A stretch of 64,000 bases of DNA from Rhopalosiphum padi (taxonomy: Eukaryota > Arthropoda > Insecta > Hemiptera > Aphididae): contig NC_083598.1 of NCBI RefSeq assembly GCF_020882245.1, forward strand, positions 91,021,714 to 91,085,713, read 5' to 3'. The position numbers were made by a program, and so were the translations under genes. This document shows positions 37,456 to 52,019 of the stretch, piece by piece (positions within the stretch are counted from its first letter, which is position 1; each line of letters starts with the position of its first letter). The notes beneath the pieces were generated by a model, which did no database searches, was not told the origin of the DNA, and worked only from the letters and a program-made list of their open reading frames with translations.

Positions 37456-40400
37456 TCAGTAACCAATGCCGAAAGAATTAGAATACGGTGAATGTTTAAT
37501 TCCAAACGAATGTGCTGGTTGCAAATCGACTTGAACCTGAAATAATAAAATCAGTATGACAGCAGTGTGTTGTAAATAATTGTACATAAACATAAGTATA
37601 TTTGTAATGTATGCTGTCTAACTGAGATAACTTTTTTTTAAGACATTAATGTCATTATAAAAAAGTTTTGTCAGATAATGTGAAATATTGTATAGATAAC
37701 TTTCAAGACCCATTCCGTTAACGCATATCTTTCCTCAAATTAATTTATTAATCTGCTGGCTTTTTTTTACAATTTAAATTGTATAAATATTAATTCATTT
37801 TAAAAACAGAATTTTACATTTTACATATCATTTAAGAAAATACCATAATAAAATGTTAATAAATTAAACTGAATCATTTAAAATGCTGAAAGCTCAGCAG
37901 ATTGATATTTTAATTTTTAGTATTTTGTGATAATTTATATTTTTCTTTTCTTTTTTTCTTACATAATCGTGGAAATAATAGTATAACTAAAACTAGTGTC
38001 TGTAATATTTTATCTTGTGTTTTAAGGGGCAAAACCTCACTTGGTTCTGCATATATGCTAAGATCATAACTAGTTTTTAATTTTATAACTACTGAATGTT
38101 ATATTACTAATTACTTAACAATGTGAAATTAAATTAATTTTATAATTTGTGCTTTTCAACGTGTATCTTTAAATTAATCTTAATCTAGTCAAATTGTGCA
38201 TATACTAGACTCTTTCAAACTTGTCCGATGTGCGTTATACAAATTACTTTGAAATGTTTATGCTGTATGCACTGACCTATTCTTGTTCATATATTATTCC
38301 TTCATATTGTGAATGTCTTATACCAAAAGAATAGGATGGTACAGATGATTTTAACATTGTCACCTAAAATGTTTCATATATTAATTTAATATTATTATGT
38401 ATATATATTTTATTGTGGAGAAATTATGTTTTAAGTGACCCATGTTGACTATGTTTTATTTTTGTCATATATTTGTTAATTTATGTGATTGTGTAATAAA
38501 TAAATCATCAAATTGATATGCCAATTATTACTGACACTTTTATTTTTGTATAACCTCATAAATAATACAAAATCAAACCAAATTTAAAAATAAAAATTGT
38601 GTTAAATTATTTTGTGCTGCACACTAAACTTATATATGTCAATGAAAACACTATATCACAATAGAAATATAGACACTAGTTAAACACTAATGTTATAATT
38701 GTAATTTATATAATAATCGGTAAAAAATTCTAAAATAAAATTTATTTTACATATTTAACATTTCATTCTGTTTCTTTCTTTGTACACTGTGTACTGTTAG
38801 AGGTATCTATGCTCAGGATAAGCTACTGAATCAGTAACTTTTAACATTCACTACCTATCTTCTTTTGATTTTCCATTACTAAACTAGTTACACGCCTTTC
38901 ATAAAATAGGCAATGAGCAGTGACGTACCTAGGGTTTTAGTTAGATCTAATTAATTAGGATAACCGCTTGTGAAGTTAGGAATTATTTCGTTGATTTAAA
39001 ATTTTAATATTTTGAAAATACTAATTTGTCTAAACTTGGGCCTTATCTATTTGTCCTACATATAAATACGTTTTTACAATTTGTCAATTTATATAGCTGT
39101 TATTTACACTGATATTAACTGAAAGTCAAATATATTGTAGTAATTTTTTTTTTTTAAGGATTATTCCACTAATTATTAAGAGGGTGATTGGGACTTGGCC
39201 ATTTGACATTTGTTAAATTTAAAAATGTAGATACCTAATTAAATTAATGTTTGAAAATATAAACCTCTTAGAAGGACGGTATACTCGCATGTGTTGTCTC
39301 CGTCTTAAAAATGTAAAACATAGCAAAAACTGTTTTTCGCGGGAAAAAAACCGAAAAGGCTAAAGTCATAGCTAACTAAGAATCGAAATTTTCACCTCAT
39401 AAAAAGGAGAACTTTGGCTGTGAAATATCGTTTTATTTTTTTGATATCGGAACGACAAAAAAGTTATTTTATTTCAAAAACAATAGATTTTTAAACAATA
39501 AGAACTATTTTCGTACAAGTGATATCAAAAAAATAAAAACGATATTTCACAGATAATGTTGTCCTTTTTATGCGGTGTAAATTTCATTTTTTAGTTATGA
39601 GTTATGACGGTAGTCTTCTTGGTTATTTCCCGTGCAAAACAGTTTTTACTATATTTTACAATGTAAGATGGAGATAATTAACTAGTGGCGCCCACAAGTT
39701 TTCCACGAACCAATGCAGTCATAATATTATAGGGCCTCTAAATTGATTTTAATCTATATTCATATTCATATGATTCATTTAATTTTTTTCAAATTAGCAT
39801 TTCTCAATTTCTCATTTTTTCCTTAAAAAATTCAAAAATATTGCTAATTTATAGCTAACATTTTTTTTATGTAGGCCCCGGGATCCCCATGAAACCAATG
39901 CAATTGTACTATTTGATACTCTACGTAGGCGGCACTGGCATACAACACATGTGGGTGTAGCGACTGGGTACTGTGCTGTCTCTGTGTTACCCTTACCAGC
40001 GTGGAAACACGTCATAACATAATATGTAGATGCCTATTACCCACCAAGTTATATGTTCATAATAATCTATTATGAGTAGTTATTGACTTATTATCAAATG
40101 TTAAGATAATAATATTGTTATTTAAAGCCCCTTGTAGGCTCGTTTAGATATTTTAATTTTTAAATAAGTTTTGACCATATTGAAATTTCAAATTGTAGCT
40201 TTTTTATTATAATATTAACTGCAATAATAACTATATTAAGATATACTAGTATATAGATTTGAAAGTCTTGTACAATTTTTTAATGACGATAGTTTATAAT
40301 AATTATGCATAATTTCTCAAATAAAAATATCAGTCTTATTCTTATACCTATATTTATTCTTTAATAGGTGGCGGGTATAGGTAAAAATTTAAAACAAACC

Positions 40401-43400
40401 CCTTCGTTTCGGTCGTCAAAAATGCTTTTAATCACTCATAAAAAAATAAAGCCATATCTTATTATTGTATTACTTTCAAAATATTTTACTCGCAATTTTA
40501 TGGTAAATTAATCGAAATAAAAACTAAAATAATTTGAATGTTTATTAAATAGGACATAGGTACCAATAAATGTCATGACAAGAGCCAAAATAGGTATTTT
40601 GGAAGTAATAATTATTAATTATTTTTATGTCTAGAAAATTCTAATATAATAATATTTGATGAAAATCTCATGTCTATAGTTCCTCACAACAACAAACAAA
40701 ATCGATTTTGTTTAAAACTAGTTTAAGGTTTTACTTAAAAATTCATTATTCCCGATTATATTAAAAACTACTGGGAATTTTTTACTTTTAACCGACTAAT
40801 CCCAAATCCTATTATTTGCTATCAGAAATCACCCTCATGCGAAATAGACGTAAAACAGAAATGTAAATTAATCATATATACCTTTCTTTACATATACTCG
40901 TCAACCGAAAAGGAATATATTAGCATATACGATATACCGCAGATACCTACTATTGAAAATATCAAATAACGGGTTACCCGACCCCTAAAGTATAAAATAA
41001 GAATAACCCTTATAGTCCGTCCCTCGTTGATCCAAGTGTATACACTTATGTATAGATACTTATATATTATGTACAGGTTAGGGCCTAATCACATAATATA
41101 ACCGTTAGACTATATGTCCATATTATGTATATATATATGCGTATTTTATGAGAGCACTCGTCACGGACCCGCTGCGTTGCGGGAGGACGATACATCGCTG
41201 CGCTTGCTGCATTTGTGCATCCTATACTTTACGGAAATGCGCTTCACGACTAACCTTTTCGGGAGAATACGCTCCCGGGCCGGGTCTAGGGGAATTGTCG
41301 CCGGGCATGTTGTACCGGGCGCTGACCGTGTACGCCGGCGATTTCGGTTTAATACTGTCTGCGCTTACGTCGTTGTAAGCGCCCGGGCCGGGGTTCAGCA
41401 ATCGGCCGTCCGGGAATTCCTTAGTCCGGCCGGATATGCTGAATGACGGGGCCGCCTTGAAGTGGCCCTCCTTGGCCGCGCCCATCACAGTTGGTATGTT
41501 GTACACGTTGGGCGCCGGGTTCGGGTTCGGCTTGTCCACTTGCGTCTTCAATCCGAACGTGTACTGCGGCGAGTGTTCATGGATCACCTTCTCCGACTTT
41601 TCCGGGTTGTAGTCGCCCGGGGCCGGGAAGTTGTCGGGCCTCACTTCCTTGGGCCTCGAGTGCAGGGTGGACGCTGGCGGCGTGTCTTTGCCTGTAAAAA
41701 ATACGCGCCGTTGTATATCTATTTCGGAATACGATATTATATTGTATAAGATAAGTGGTGATAGTAATCCGCATTCATCAAGTGGTTATACATTTTGAAT
41801 TTCATATTTTTAAGAATAATATTTTTCGGAGACTTGGATACGGAAAATTCGAATTTCGAACGGGTAGTTATATAATTGGTTATAAGTTTATAACGTTGAC
41901 TTATGAATATTAAATAAGTGGAATAGTAATACAGAGAGGTATTCCTTCAAAATACTTATAATAGTAATAAGTTGACAAGTTGTAATTAATTAACTACTCG
42001 TTTGAATACACGGGTAGTTATATTCAATAACAGGTAGATACAATATTATGTGCAGGCGATAAATATAAATACATTTACTACAATAATTATTATGTTGATC
42101 TAACCTTTTGCACTCAATCCGGTGATGTTGTATTGGCCTGGTCCTGGTCCGGCACTGTCATTTTTTTCGTTATGTCTATTAAATGTATAATAACAATTAT
42201 TAATTTTCTAAAACTACATTAATGAAATATGATTTAAATTAATAAAAATTAATATATTTTGTTAAAATAACATACCTTGCACCAAAACTAAAAGCTGGTG
42301 CACGTCCACGTTTGGATTCTGGTACTAAATTTCCTGTAAAAATTCAAATAAATTTAGTACTGATTTTTGAACCAACTTTGAATAATATTAGTCTAGAAAT
42401 ATACCTAATTGTCATAATACATTTAAAACTATACTCAAACATATGTATAATTATAATATTATAAATGTTCAATACAAAACTTCTAAAAATACAGATTTTA
42501 AAACCAGTGCAATCTGCACATAAAGTCTTAATATTTCAAATTAAAAAAAAAATTATCGACATTTGATTAGTTCAGAGAATATGAGGGTTTTTCCTATGGG
42601 CTGTTGTGTCCTGTAAGACAATTTTTTGTACAAAAAACGTTCTAGCTCAAACATATATTCCACATGCGTATGGCGTATCACGTATTCACGCGTATATAAT
42701 AACGCATTTATTATAATTAACTACTAATATACTGTAATACGGCATACGTAGATTCAATTTTACACGTAAGCACGTTATAATGTACTATCGTTTTGGTTAT
42801 AGATAATACTGGGAAACTTTTAGCTCATATCCGGGGGGTGGTTTGAAAATAAGTTTTTATTTATTTGTGACGATTTTAAAGGTTTTGTGTATAAGTACAC
42901 GTAATTACTACAGCTGTAGTATAGGTAAGTTTAGACTTGGGTTGTTGTACCACTACACAGTAATAATGTAGTTTATTTACTATTTAGTATAGGTATGTTG
43001 TAATAATGTAATGTTCACACGTAACGATAAACGCTCGGCTGGAATTCGCTGAAGCAGCAGATCCCTCCTTGAGTACTGGCCATAATGCCTTACATACAGT
43101 AGTCAGTGGTCAAAGTAAACAAAATGTGGGGGAAGTCGATACTTTTTTTTCTGTCTTAAACATAGGACTATAGGTTAGGTTTTTCGATAATATAGATTCC
43201 AACAATTGTTTCATTCAAACACTTCAATAAAGTTCAAACTCGAAATCAAAAATCTAAATGTTCAGTAAATGGATACCGGAGTGATCTATATAGGTTGTAC
43301 GTGGATAATATTAATGCGATATAATATGGTCGAACCCACATTTAGAAATTAAACGTGGTATGATATTATTATATATTAAATCAACAACTCTCTCCCCCCC

Positions 43401-43570
43401 CCAAGAATTTTTTTCTTTAAACGCACTTATATTAATGTATATTATTATTTTTAAGACTTACCGACGAGAGTTGGTAACGCAACCGCTGCTGGTCCGGGAC
43501 CGGAAAATTCGGCAGCTATTGGGCCTCGTCTTTTAGTCGGCGTCCATTGTCTTTGTTGAAATCCGCCCAT
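37456..43570 (-). CDS. CIMAP1: CIMAP1/ODF3-like sperm-tail PG-rich repeat protein
   Basis: Ciliary microtubule-associated protein of the outer-dense-fibre-3 (SHIPPO) family; members associate with axonemal microtubules in sperm flagella. Five exons in phase give 251 aa (family about 254): 43462-43570, 42276-42333, 42105-42175, 41255-41691, 37456-37536. The N-terminus is MGGFQQRQWTPTKRRGPIAA; STPGR-type repeats include EFSGPGPAAVALP, DSAGPGPGQYNI, NFPAPGDYNPEKSEKV, NPAPNVYNIPTVMG, RLLNPGPGAYNDV and RPGPGAYSPEK. The last exon begins VQVDLQPAHSFGIKHSPYSN and ends FGIGY, matching the family C-terminus (…TFGIKHSDY…). Without it, exon 4 reads through its donor (AAG|gttagt) into a spurious stop at 41222. 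The final intron is about 3.7 kb. Exon 4 is strikingly GC-rich. Expression is expected in males or testis (inference). Confidence 0.88.
39286..39690. mobile_element. Fold-back element inside CIMAP1 intron 4
   Basis: Two arms of about 150 bp, roughly 39291-39445 and 39520-39680, are imperfect reverse complements. Matching blocks are CTCC(G/A)TCTTA near the outer ends, CAAAAACTGTTTT/TAAAAACTGTTTT, CATAAAAAGGA(G/C)AAC and CTGTGAAATATCGTTTT before the short centre. There is no coding capacity. The outer left end also occurs at 10420-10471. It looks like a non-autonomous foldback DNA transposon. Confidence 0.8.
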
Positions 43571-46500
43571 TGTTGTTTAATTTAAATACGTCTGTTATGC
43601 TTGGCACCTTGAAATGAGAAAATTATATGCTATAATAAATGGTCTTTTGTTATATTTTATTTTTTTTCTAAAAGACAATTGTTCAAGACGACTAGGTGTG
43701 GATTATAATTTATAAAATAGCAATATCAAACATAGACTTTATTATGATATGTATCTAAGTATTCAGACATATTCAGTATTGCAGTGGGTTTTTTTGATAT
43801 TTATATACCTAATATATATGTATTTACAATATTTACATATATATGTGTATTATGTATTTATATATGCACAAACTACTAATCAATTACAACGGCATATCGA
43901 ATTATGAGCATTATTGTAAAACTAAAATTTAATGATTTTGAGAAAATTGAGTTTTGATGTTTTCAATGTCATAAATCACAAATAAATAAAAAAGTGTTTT
44001 TTTTTATAAACGATTGAAATTTTAGTATTATATTATAAAAAAGGTTTAAAAAAATTACTTATTTAAAAAAGCATTGTTTTTAATTAAATTACCTTCTTAC
44101 AATTATTATGTACTATTTTTAAATAAGACATTAATGCAATTTACTTGATTAATGTGAATACATATTTTGTTTATACATTAATGTAATAGTTCAAAATAAT
44201 ACATTATTGCATGGATTGAATTTACACGTTGCCTTTAACGGCTTAATGTTAGATTATATTATACTGTTGAATATAATACATTTTGACGAAACAGTGCAAA
44301 TAGTGCAGTAATACATTAGTATATAGAATAATCACAATGTAAAGAATATTATTTTTACTATAAGAAAACAAGTATAATCCTAAATCGTCAATTTTCTATT
44401 ACAATAGTCTACTTACAATACGGTGTATTAATATCCCATTAAAACGTATTACTTCTAGTGATGCAGCATGCAGCCAGTGCCAGATCAACTATATATTTAT
44501 TTTTTAATTTAAAATATATTCGACGAATATATTGAATTAATTCTATCATCCAGACCGTCCAGTTATTAACAATTTATATACATCGCATGATCGTTGTATA
44601 CCGCGAGATTATAATATTTAATAAAAGGGTGAGAAATGGCAACAAACCGCGCGTAGCTATTTACTCCATGTGTTCCCTGTTATTGATGTTTCCGATGACT
44701 TTTTCAAGGTTTTTTTTAGGGTCATGGAAAAAATGCTACCTATATTATTATGTATACATATAGAATTTGAATCATTTATACATATATAATATGTGTGAGT
44801 CGTGAGTGCGTCGGTGGTTGAGTGTATACGTAAAAGCAAAGTATATAAGCGTATACCCATCGAAAGAGTAGTAATATAGTGTTCTTATATACTTGTATAC
44901 GTATAGATTATTTATTTATCGCTTAGTAATTACTAATTACCTATATAAAATAAATATAAGTAAATATGTATATATACGTAGATTAATATAATATAATATA
45001 TATATTTGCAGTTGTTTGAAAAGTCTGCAAGAAAAAATATTATTGCGTGACAAGTGCTGACAACTCTACAAATCGATTTTGAATCTATGTGTATGGAAAC
45101 TAGAACACAATAAGATATAGAAATTAATTTAGCTTGTATTGTTTCCGGTAAATTACGCACGAACACGGAATGCCGTTAAATTAATAATACAAATAGATAA
45201 TATTCATCCCTATATACGCGCATACACGTTATAATGTACGCCTATATAGTAAATATTTATGTACGAATTTCAGTACCTACCTAATAATGTAAATAAGTAT
45301 GAGAATACCGTCTATGATGGGTAGTACCTATGTGTGTAGTCAACAAACTTTGGGATCGTTTTACAATATACTGCAAGCACTAACCATTATATAGAGGGAC
45401 GATGTATGAATCGGCGGGTCCCATGTTCTCTTCTTGGAAATATTCTATTCGAAATAATTTAAGAAAAGCTAAAACTATAATAGAATTACTCTTGTTCAGT
45501 CGTGTAAACGAGATATTTTTTAGGGAAGTGTTTTTTTAATTGTATATTTAAATATAACTTTTAGGGGGGGGGCGTGTATATAAATCATAATAATATGAAG
45601 TAGAACTACAAAACTATACAAAATACAACCATAATTTTGTATAAATCTTTCACACAACAAATATATTTTTTGTATAAATACGATAGAAGCGTGTTTCAAC
45701 ACTCGAAACATGCTAGTATGCCATTGCTTTTGCTCATATTATACATAATATATTGTAGTTATTTCAATAAAATACACATAGGTAGTATAAATTCACATAA
45801 TACGTACGTAGTGGAAAATGTCAGTAATACGCGAATTAAAGTTCAACTTTACTATATCGATATAGGTACTCTAAAGCCACACGATAATATACAATAGTAA
45901 GTACGCGATAGTTACAATCACAATTACAGTTATAATACCTAACATGATAATTTTTTTTTTAAAGATCCAGTTACCGCGAGGACAATATATTATGGAATAG
46001 TTGCTGGTATAGTGTCATATATTCTACTCATCATACACACGTGTGGTGTGTATTAAATACTTATGTATAACTTTTATTAAATTATTAAAGTGTATAGTAA
46101 GTGTACCTACTTATAGCCAGGTAGGTAGTTGTCTAATGAATACAACAAAATCCATATGCGTCATTTATATAAATATATATATTATCTGCGATATGTATAA
46201 GTAAAATAATAAAATACCTAATTTTGTGCATAATATCTCATACCTAAATCATGTTCTATTAATACCCTCTCCATCAATTACAAAAGTTTTGAATACGGTA
46301 TACTCGTACAGTCGCACTTACGCGCGTCCTCGTCGTTTCATGACCATTATATGCAGGCATGCCGCTCTAACTGTTTCGAAAATTTCGCAAATAGAGTTAT
46401 CTGAGATTAATATGCGCGATCTTAATATCTTATGGTCCATGACAACGGTCATTATCATTCTCACGCTGTAGGAAAATTCTATGCAAACAAATACAAATGA

Positions 46501-49500
46501 TTTCGTCGCAGCGAAGCTGAATAAAATATTATTATTTGTGTATAATTGATTGATGATTATAAAACTTCAATTATAATTACCTATCTGTTATAAATATATA
46601 AACATTATAAACGTTCAAACCTAATGCCTACATATATAATACGCCTACTCATATTAAATATTTTTTTTTTTTTGGCGGTGGCGTGTTTTTGCAGTGATTT
46701 TCGTCAAATTGTTGTCATGTCAGACAGAGGTATTCGACCTAATTCTCAAATGACCTTTACCTTCATTGAGTGACTAAAAAAAAAATATATATAAAACTCG
46801 AACTTTTGCCTTTTGACAAGCAGTTTTTTTCAGTGTACGAATTAGGCATATGAATATATATACACGTTATAATCGCACGCGTGTACCTATGTGTACAACG
46901 TTAAGGTCCGTACCATCCGGCTAAATATCACTGTTAGTAGTCACGCGATTCGCGTTCAGAGACTATCGTTCCATCCAAACTAGTGTCGTTTTGGAGCGCG
47001 TTATTTTTGCGCTAGACGATAGTGCAGATATATACTATTGTTATTATTATTATATGTGTGTACTGCAAGGTAGGCAATATGGGTACTTACACGATAAATT
47101 ACTTTTAACTATTTTAATTATATCATAATAATATAATTATGTATATCATTTCGAATCCAAAACTTTATATTATATATTATACACTCATTCCGATTATTGT
47201 AAAACGCCGAATGAACCATTATAATCCATTGAAACGTATTTAAAAGAAGGCTATCATAATCAATTTTTGCAGAGCGCAAATATTTTCATTTTCACCTTTT
47301 TACTTCACCCGCGAGATTAAGACACATTTTTATTTTAAAACGCCTATTCGTGGTTTTCAACCATATTTCTATATAGACATAGATGTAGTACAGCTAACAC
47401 AGGTAGTTATAAAGTTAAGTAGGTATAAGCAGATTATGTATGGAGTGTTTACATAAAAAAATGCTGCAGATTATTGACAAACGATTTTCGTTTGTTATCC
47501 ACTGCTGCGGCCTGCGATAGTTATATATAAGTACGTGTCTGTGTCTTAGTAGTATTATCAATTCATATAGCTTTTAGCATTAAGTATGTGAGCGTGTGCA
47601 CGTCACTATTCGTAACACTAGAAATAAGATAGCCACTGCCCACTGAACATCAGCTCTCTGCTTGCGCGTACGTTCTAATCAAGTCCCGAGTATTTAACAT
47701 ATACTGGGTGATTTATTTATCGAACAAAACTCATTATTTTAAAATCTGTCTATGTTTTTGAAAATATTTTTTTTACCTAATTTCTAGTTGAAATAAGACA
47801 TTTATAAAAAAAAAAATTATATTTTTTAATATTTTTTTGTTTTAATTTTGTTTGCATTTATGAATGACAATATACATATTATATTTCATAAAAGAAAATA
47901 TTTTCCATACAACAGTCAATTTAATTTCATTGGTAGGTAGGTAGTGTAAATTTGTTAGTTTTATCATACTGAAAATGTTAAAAGATAATATTTTGTAATC
48001 ACAAATAAATAACGTAGTTAATAATGTCAAAACTACCAATAACACAATTTAATGATCATCTATATATTATATGAATAATAAAAAGTACATTTTAAGCTAA
48101 CACTTTATACAAAGTGTTGAAATGCTTGTTGCTTAGGCTCGGCGTATGTTACATGAGAAATTAAACATTAGATGTTGTATCACTCTTACCTTTATTATGT
48201 TTTATAATTTCAAATTTATTTTTATATTTTATAATCGGAATGGTGTCTTAGTGATATAATTAAAAATAATTAAACAAGGACGATGGACCGGAAGTGATTT
48301 TCGTTTTGTCAGAATAGGTAATGATGTATAAAAGTGTCACGTGGTTACGTGGGCCAGATTAGATAAATAACTATTAAGTACTTACTCTTAAACTAAAAAA
48401 TGCCTAAAACATTACACCTATGTTTAAATAAATTTATAGTAGCTCTAAATATATATATTATATAGTTTTTATAATAACATTGATCCAATTATCAACCATT
48501 TCATAGATCTGTACGCCAACTGAAAGTGAATCGTAACTATGTACCACATTTCAGTACATGAATATGTAATTATCCGAGACACAAAAATAAAATTACAAAA
48601 AAATTTAAATTATCTTAAAACAGAATGCCTATATATCTTATGCATTTATATCGTATAGTATAATATAATACGATATCTGTAATACCTATACTGAATATAC
48701 TAAAAAATATCTAAAACAATATGCTGATAACTTAATTGAACTATATAATGTATATTATAATGTACTTTTTACAGATAGGTCCTATCCTCTGTAAATATAC
48801 ATTTTGTAACGTTATATAACCGAAGAACACTTTAAAAATGTATGTATATTATGTGTATTATAAAAAATAAGTAGTTAAAATTGTATTTTAGATTAAGTAA
48901 TTTATATGCAAATTAAGTTCTCTATGACCAATTATGATAATGTAAATGATAAATCTTAATAAGCAATTAGATTATATGAAAATGTAGTTTAGATTAAATT
49001 TTATTGTTACTCGTAATGCAATAATTATTATCCAAACGATTAAAAACGTAATTACGATATACGTCAAACACTATATTATACAAATTAAAAAATACAATGA
49101 GATAGTTTATATATAAAATCTTCAGAAAAAACATTTGATTACAACAAACAAGTTTCTTATAAACAACTAGTGGAATATTTTATGATATTTTATTATTGTT
49201 ATTAAATCCTTTCAATATCACTGATCAAAATTATTACTTTATATATTATCTACAATAATATATATACTTAAATGTAGTCTTTCGTCATAAAAAAGTACTA
49301 ATCGTATACGATTATAACTGAAGTGCTTTGGCTTATTGTGTTTATACTAATTAGTGATGATAATATACATAATATAAGCATTATATGTATACGTCATTGT
49401 ATATTATTATATAATATTTAAGTAATGCGTAGTCAATAGTCTTGCTGTATTAGTGGATTAGATATTATTATATTAAAGACATTTATTACTATAGAGTACA

Positions 49501-49602
49501 GAGCTATAATATTTGATCCAACATTTGTACAGACCCTTATCTTTTTCCTCAGTCCTAAGTGACAGAAATCTTTATCAATCTTATTTTTTTCTACCCTATA
49601 TT

Positions 49603-49775
49603 CATAGGCGCAAATAGGGGGCGCGTAGCGGGTATTAATACCCCAATTGTAAAAGTATCACCCTCAAATATTTTTTTTATAATATTACAATAATTAGTAG
49701 CTATTCAATAACGCTATGTCCGGAAAACGAAGAGCTTAAACACCCTCAGTTTTTTTTATTGAAATTGCGCCTATG
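49603..49775. mobile_element. hAT-type MITE with perfect 8-bp TSD
   Basis: A 173-bp element with inverted ends CATAGGCGCAA and TTGCGCCTATG. It is flanked by perfect 8-bp direct repeats, CCTATATT, at 49595-49602 and 49776-49783. The 8-bp duplication points to the hAT superfamily. No coding capacity. Confidence 0.9.
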
Positions 49776-51573
49776 CCTATATTACTTACAATAAGATTGT
49801 AGCTAGCTTTAGTGTACATAGTGTACATTGATCAGTGGGGGTTTAAAATTAAAAGGTTTAATTAGATCAATATGCAAATGTTGCATTTTTCAACTGGTTA
49901 GTACTAAGTTATCTGCAATTATAAATTATGTACTACCTTATAACTACCTAATAATGTATACAAAACTATAATAAATCCCTCCTGCATAACTTATGCTTGA
50001 TCCATCCCTGACATTAGATACAGAGCGAATGTGTAAAATTTGGTGTAAATATGATTTTTTAATTAAAGTGCAACAAAACGCAGTGGGAAATTGCGGAAAC
50101 CAAAAAAAAAATACAGTGCCACATACCAAATGTCCAAAATATAGTTCTGTATATGGGCCATGATTTATTTGTTGTGGACCGGTTTTAGGTTTATTATGAT
50201 AATATTTGTTATTGTAATATTATGTTTGCATCTTATATGAATCAATTCTTAGTTATTTTTTTTAATCGTTTAAATATGTTATTATTATTATAAAATATTA
50301 AGTATAAACTCGTGCGAATAAGAGATATGATTGCAGTGTAATAACGTTTAATTCACAATGTTTGTTCGTAAAATATTGTTGTCAACTTTTATGTTATCGT
50401 ATGGCGCGACTATAGTTATTTTTTCAGATAAATAATATAATAACATTTAACGAATTATGTTAAAAATAGGGTATTATTAATAATTATATACTACTTATAC
50501 ATTTATACCTACATTAGATGTAATAATATTATTGTACACGCAAAACACTTGTATTTTCATTTATTTTACGTATTTTAAAACTTTATGAGTATGTACCAAA
50601 TATAAATAGGTACCTTAATGAAGATGCCCAACTGGATAAACAATTTAATATATAATAATAATTATAATTAAGTCACTTATGTACATAATAATAAATTATT
50701 ATTACATATACGTATTTATAAAAATATTATTTAATGATTTTAATGTAATTGGACGTTTTATAAAAATATGTAATCTATGTATGACCTTAACTGCTGAATT
50801 TATTGTCGATCAATAAAAAATAGTATAAATTGTATTGTTATGAATTTTTAAAAATACAGAAAATTTTTAAATTAAAATATCGTAAAATATTAGTGACGTA
50901 GTCATTTGTGTTATGAAAGAGGAACATTTTGTATATCTAACAACGTTTGAATAATAGTTATATTTGTTCTGTGGGCTGTAATCGAATATGGCATAAAGTC
51001 GTACTGCTTTTTAATTTTGTTCGATATTTTATCGTGTATGAATTTTATTATCAAAAATATTCACATAATATTATACAATTAAATAAAATCTAAACAATGA
51101 AACTAATTCTTGTATAAATGACTATAATATAATATATAAATACCTGTATATAAATATAATTTATAATTCGTACATGCCATATGATGAGTGATGAAAATAT
51201 TATAATTATATGTAGTATATTTCCATTATTTCCTGCGATATATTATATATAATATATTTACCTAGGTACTTATCTAATTTTATATGTTCGTATTTTAATC
51301 AAACCACGCCAAACAAAAAGTGGAAAAAATTAAATTGTTATACTTATGTACTTCATGTTCTAAGTGTAATTTTATGTATTTTAATTAATCGGTAATTGTA
51401 TTTACAAACGTAGATTAATCGTGCTGTTGAATAAAAAACGTTGACTAAAAATTACATAGGTACAATATATATAACTTGATAATGACAAACATTACTTAAA
51501 CTTTAAAGCATGTAATTATAATATATTGATATATCTGTATTATGAAATTTTGATAATTATTGTTTATCGTAGT

Positions 51574-51597
51574 GTATATATATATATATATATATAT
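51574..51597. repeat. (TA)n microsatellite
   Basis: About 12 uninterrupted TA units. Confidence 0.9.
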
Positions 51598-52019
51598 GAC
51601 TAATATTTATAGAATTATTGATTGTAATATAGATATCAGATATGTATATTGTTATCCAGGCCATAATGTATAGGCCATAGGGTAGTCGATTGGTATGGTA
51701 CAACAAGATACACGTGATGGCTCGTTAAATATTCAGATAATGTATTTACTTATACATAATTGGATATTTACAACTCGTGAAAATAACATCAACGCTTTGA
51801 AATGCACTTCTCGAAACCGTTGTGGTTGTCCCGCCCCATAATCGCCAATAAATGTTCCCCAAAAAACATTTGTATAATCAAAATACTATATATTTGAAAT
51901 ATCTACGCCGAGTAATTTGTCCTTTTTACTACATAATAATATAAAGACGTATGAAATAATAATAGCAGTATGCACTGTGCCAATTAAATTGTTATATGTA
52001 TTTTATGTATTATATGAGT

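Noticed and set aside
38918..38945. hAT-like end CAGTGACGTACCTAGGG
   Set aside because: No partner end or duplicated target of the preceding 8 bp was found nearby, so no element could be delimited.
39812..40015. 67-codon minus-strand ORF
   Set aside because: It lies in the CIMAP1 intron beside a fold-back element, has no domain and no in-phase splicing partner for CIMAP1.
41222..41254. Apparent C-terminus of CIMAP1 (…KVSREAHFRKV and stop)
   Set aside because: This is read-through of the exon 4 donor. The in-phase exon at 37456-37536 matches the conserved family C-terminus far better.
46226..46471. 81-codon plus-strand ORF in the desert
   Set aside because: No domain-like pattern and no splice partners found; kept as intergenic.
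47704..47760. Mariner-like start 'actgggtgatttatttatcg'
   Set aside because: A matching inverted end was not found; only a single possible terminus.
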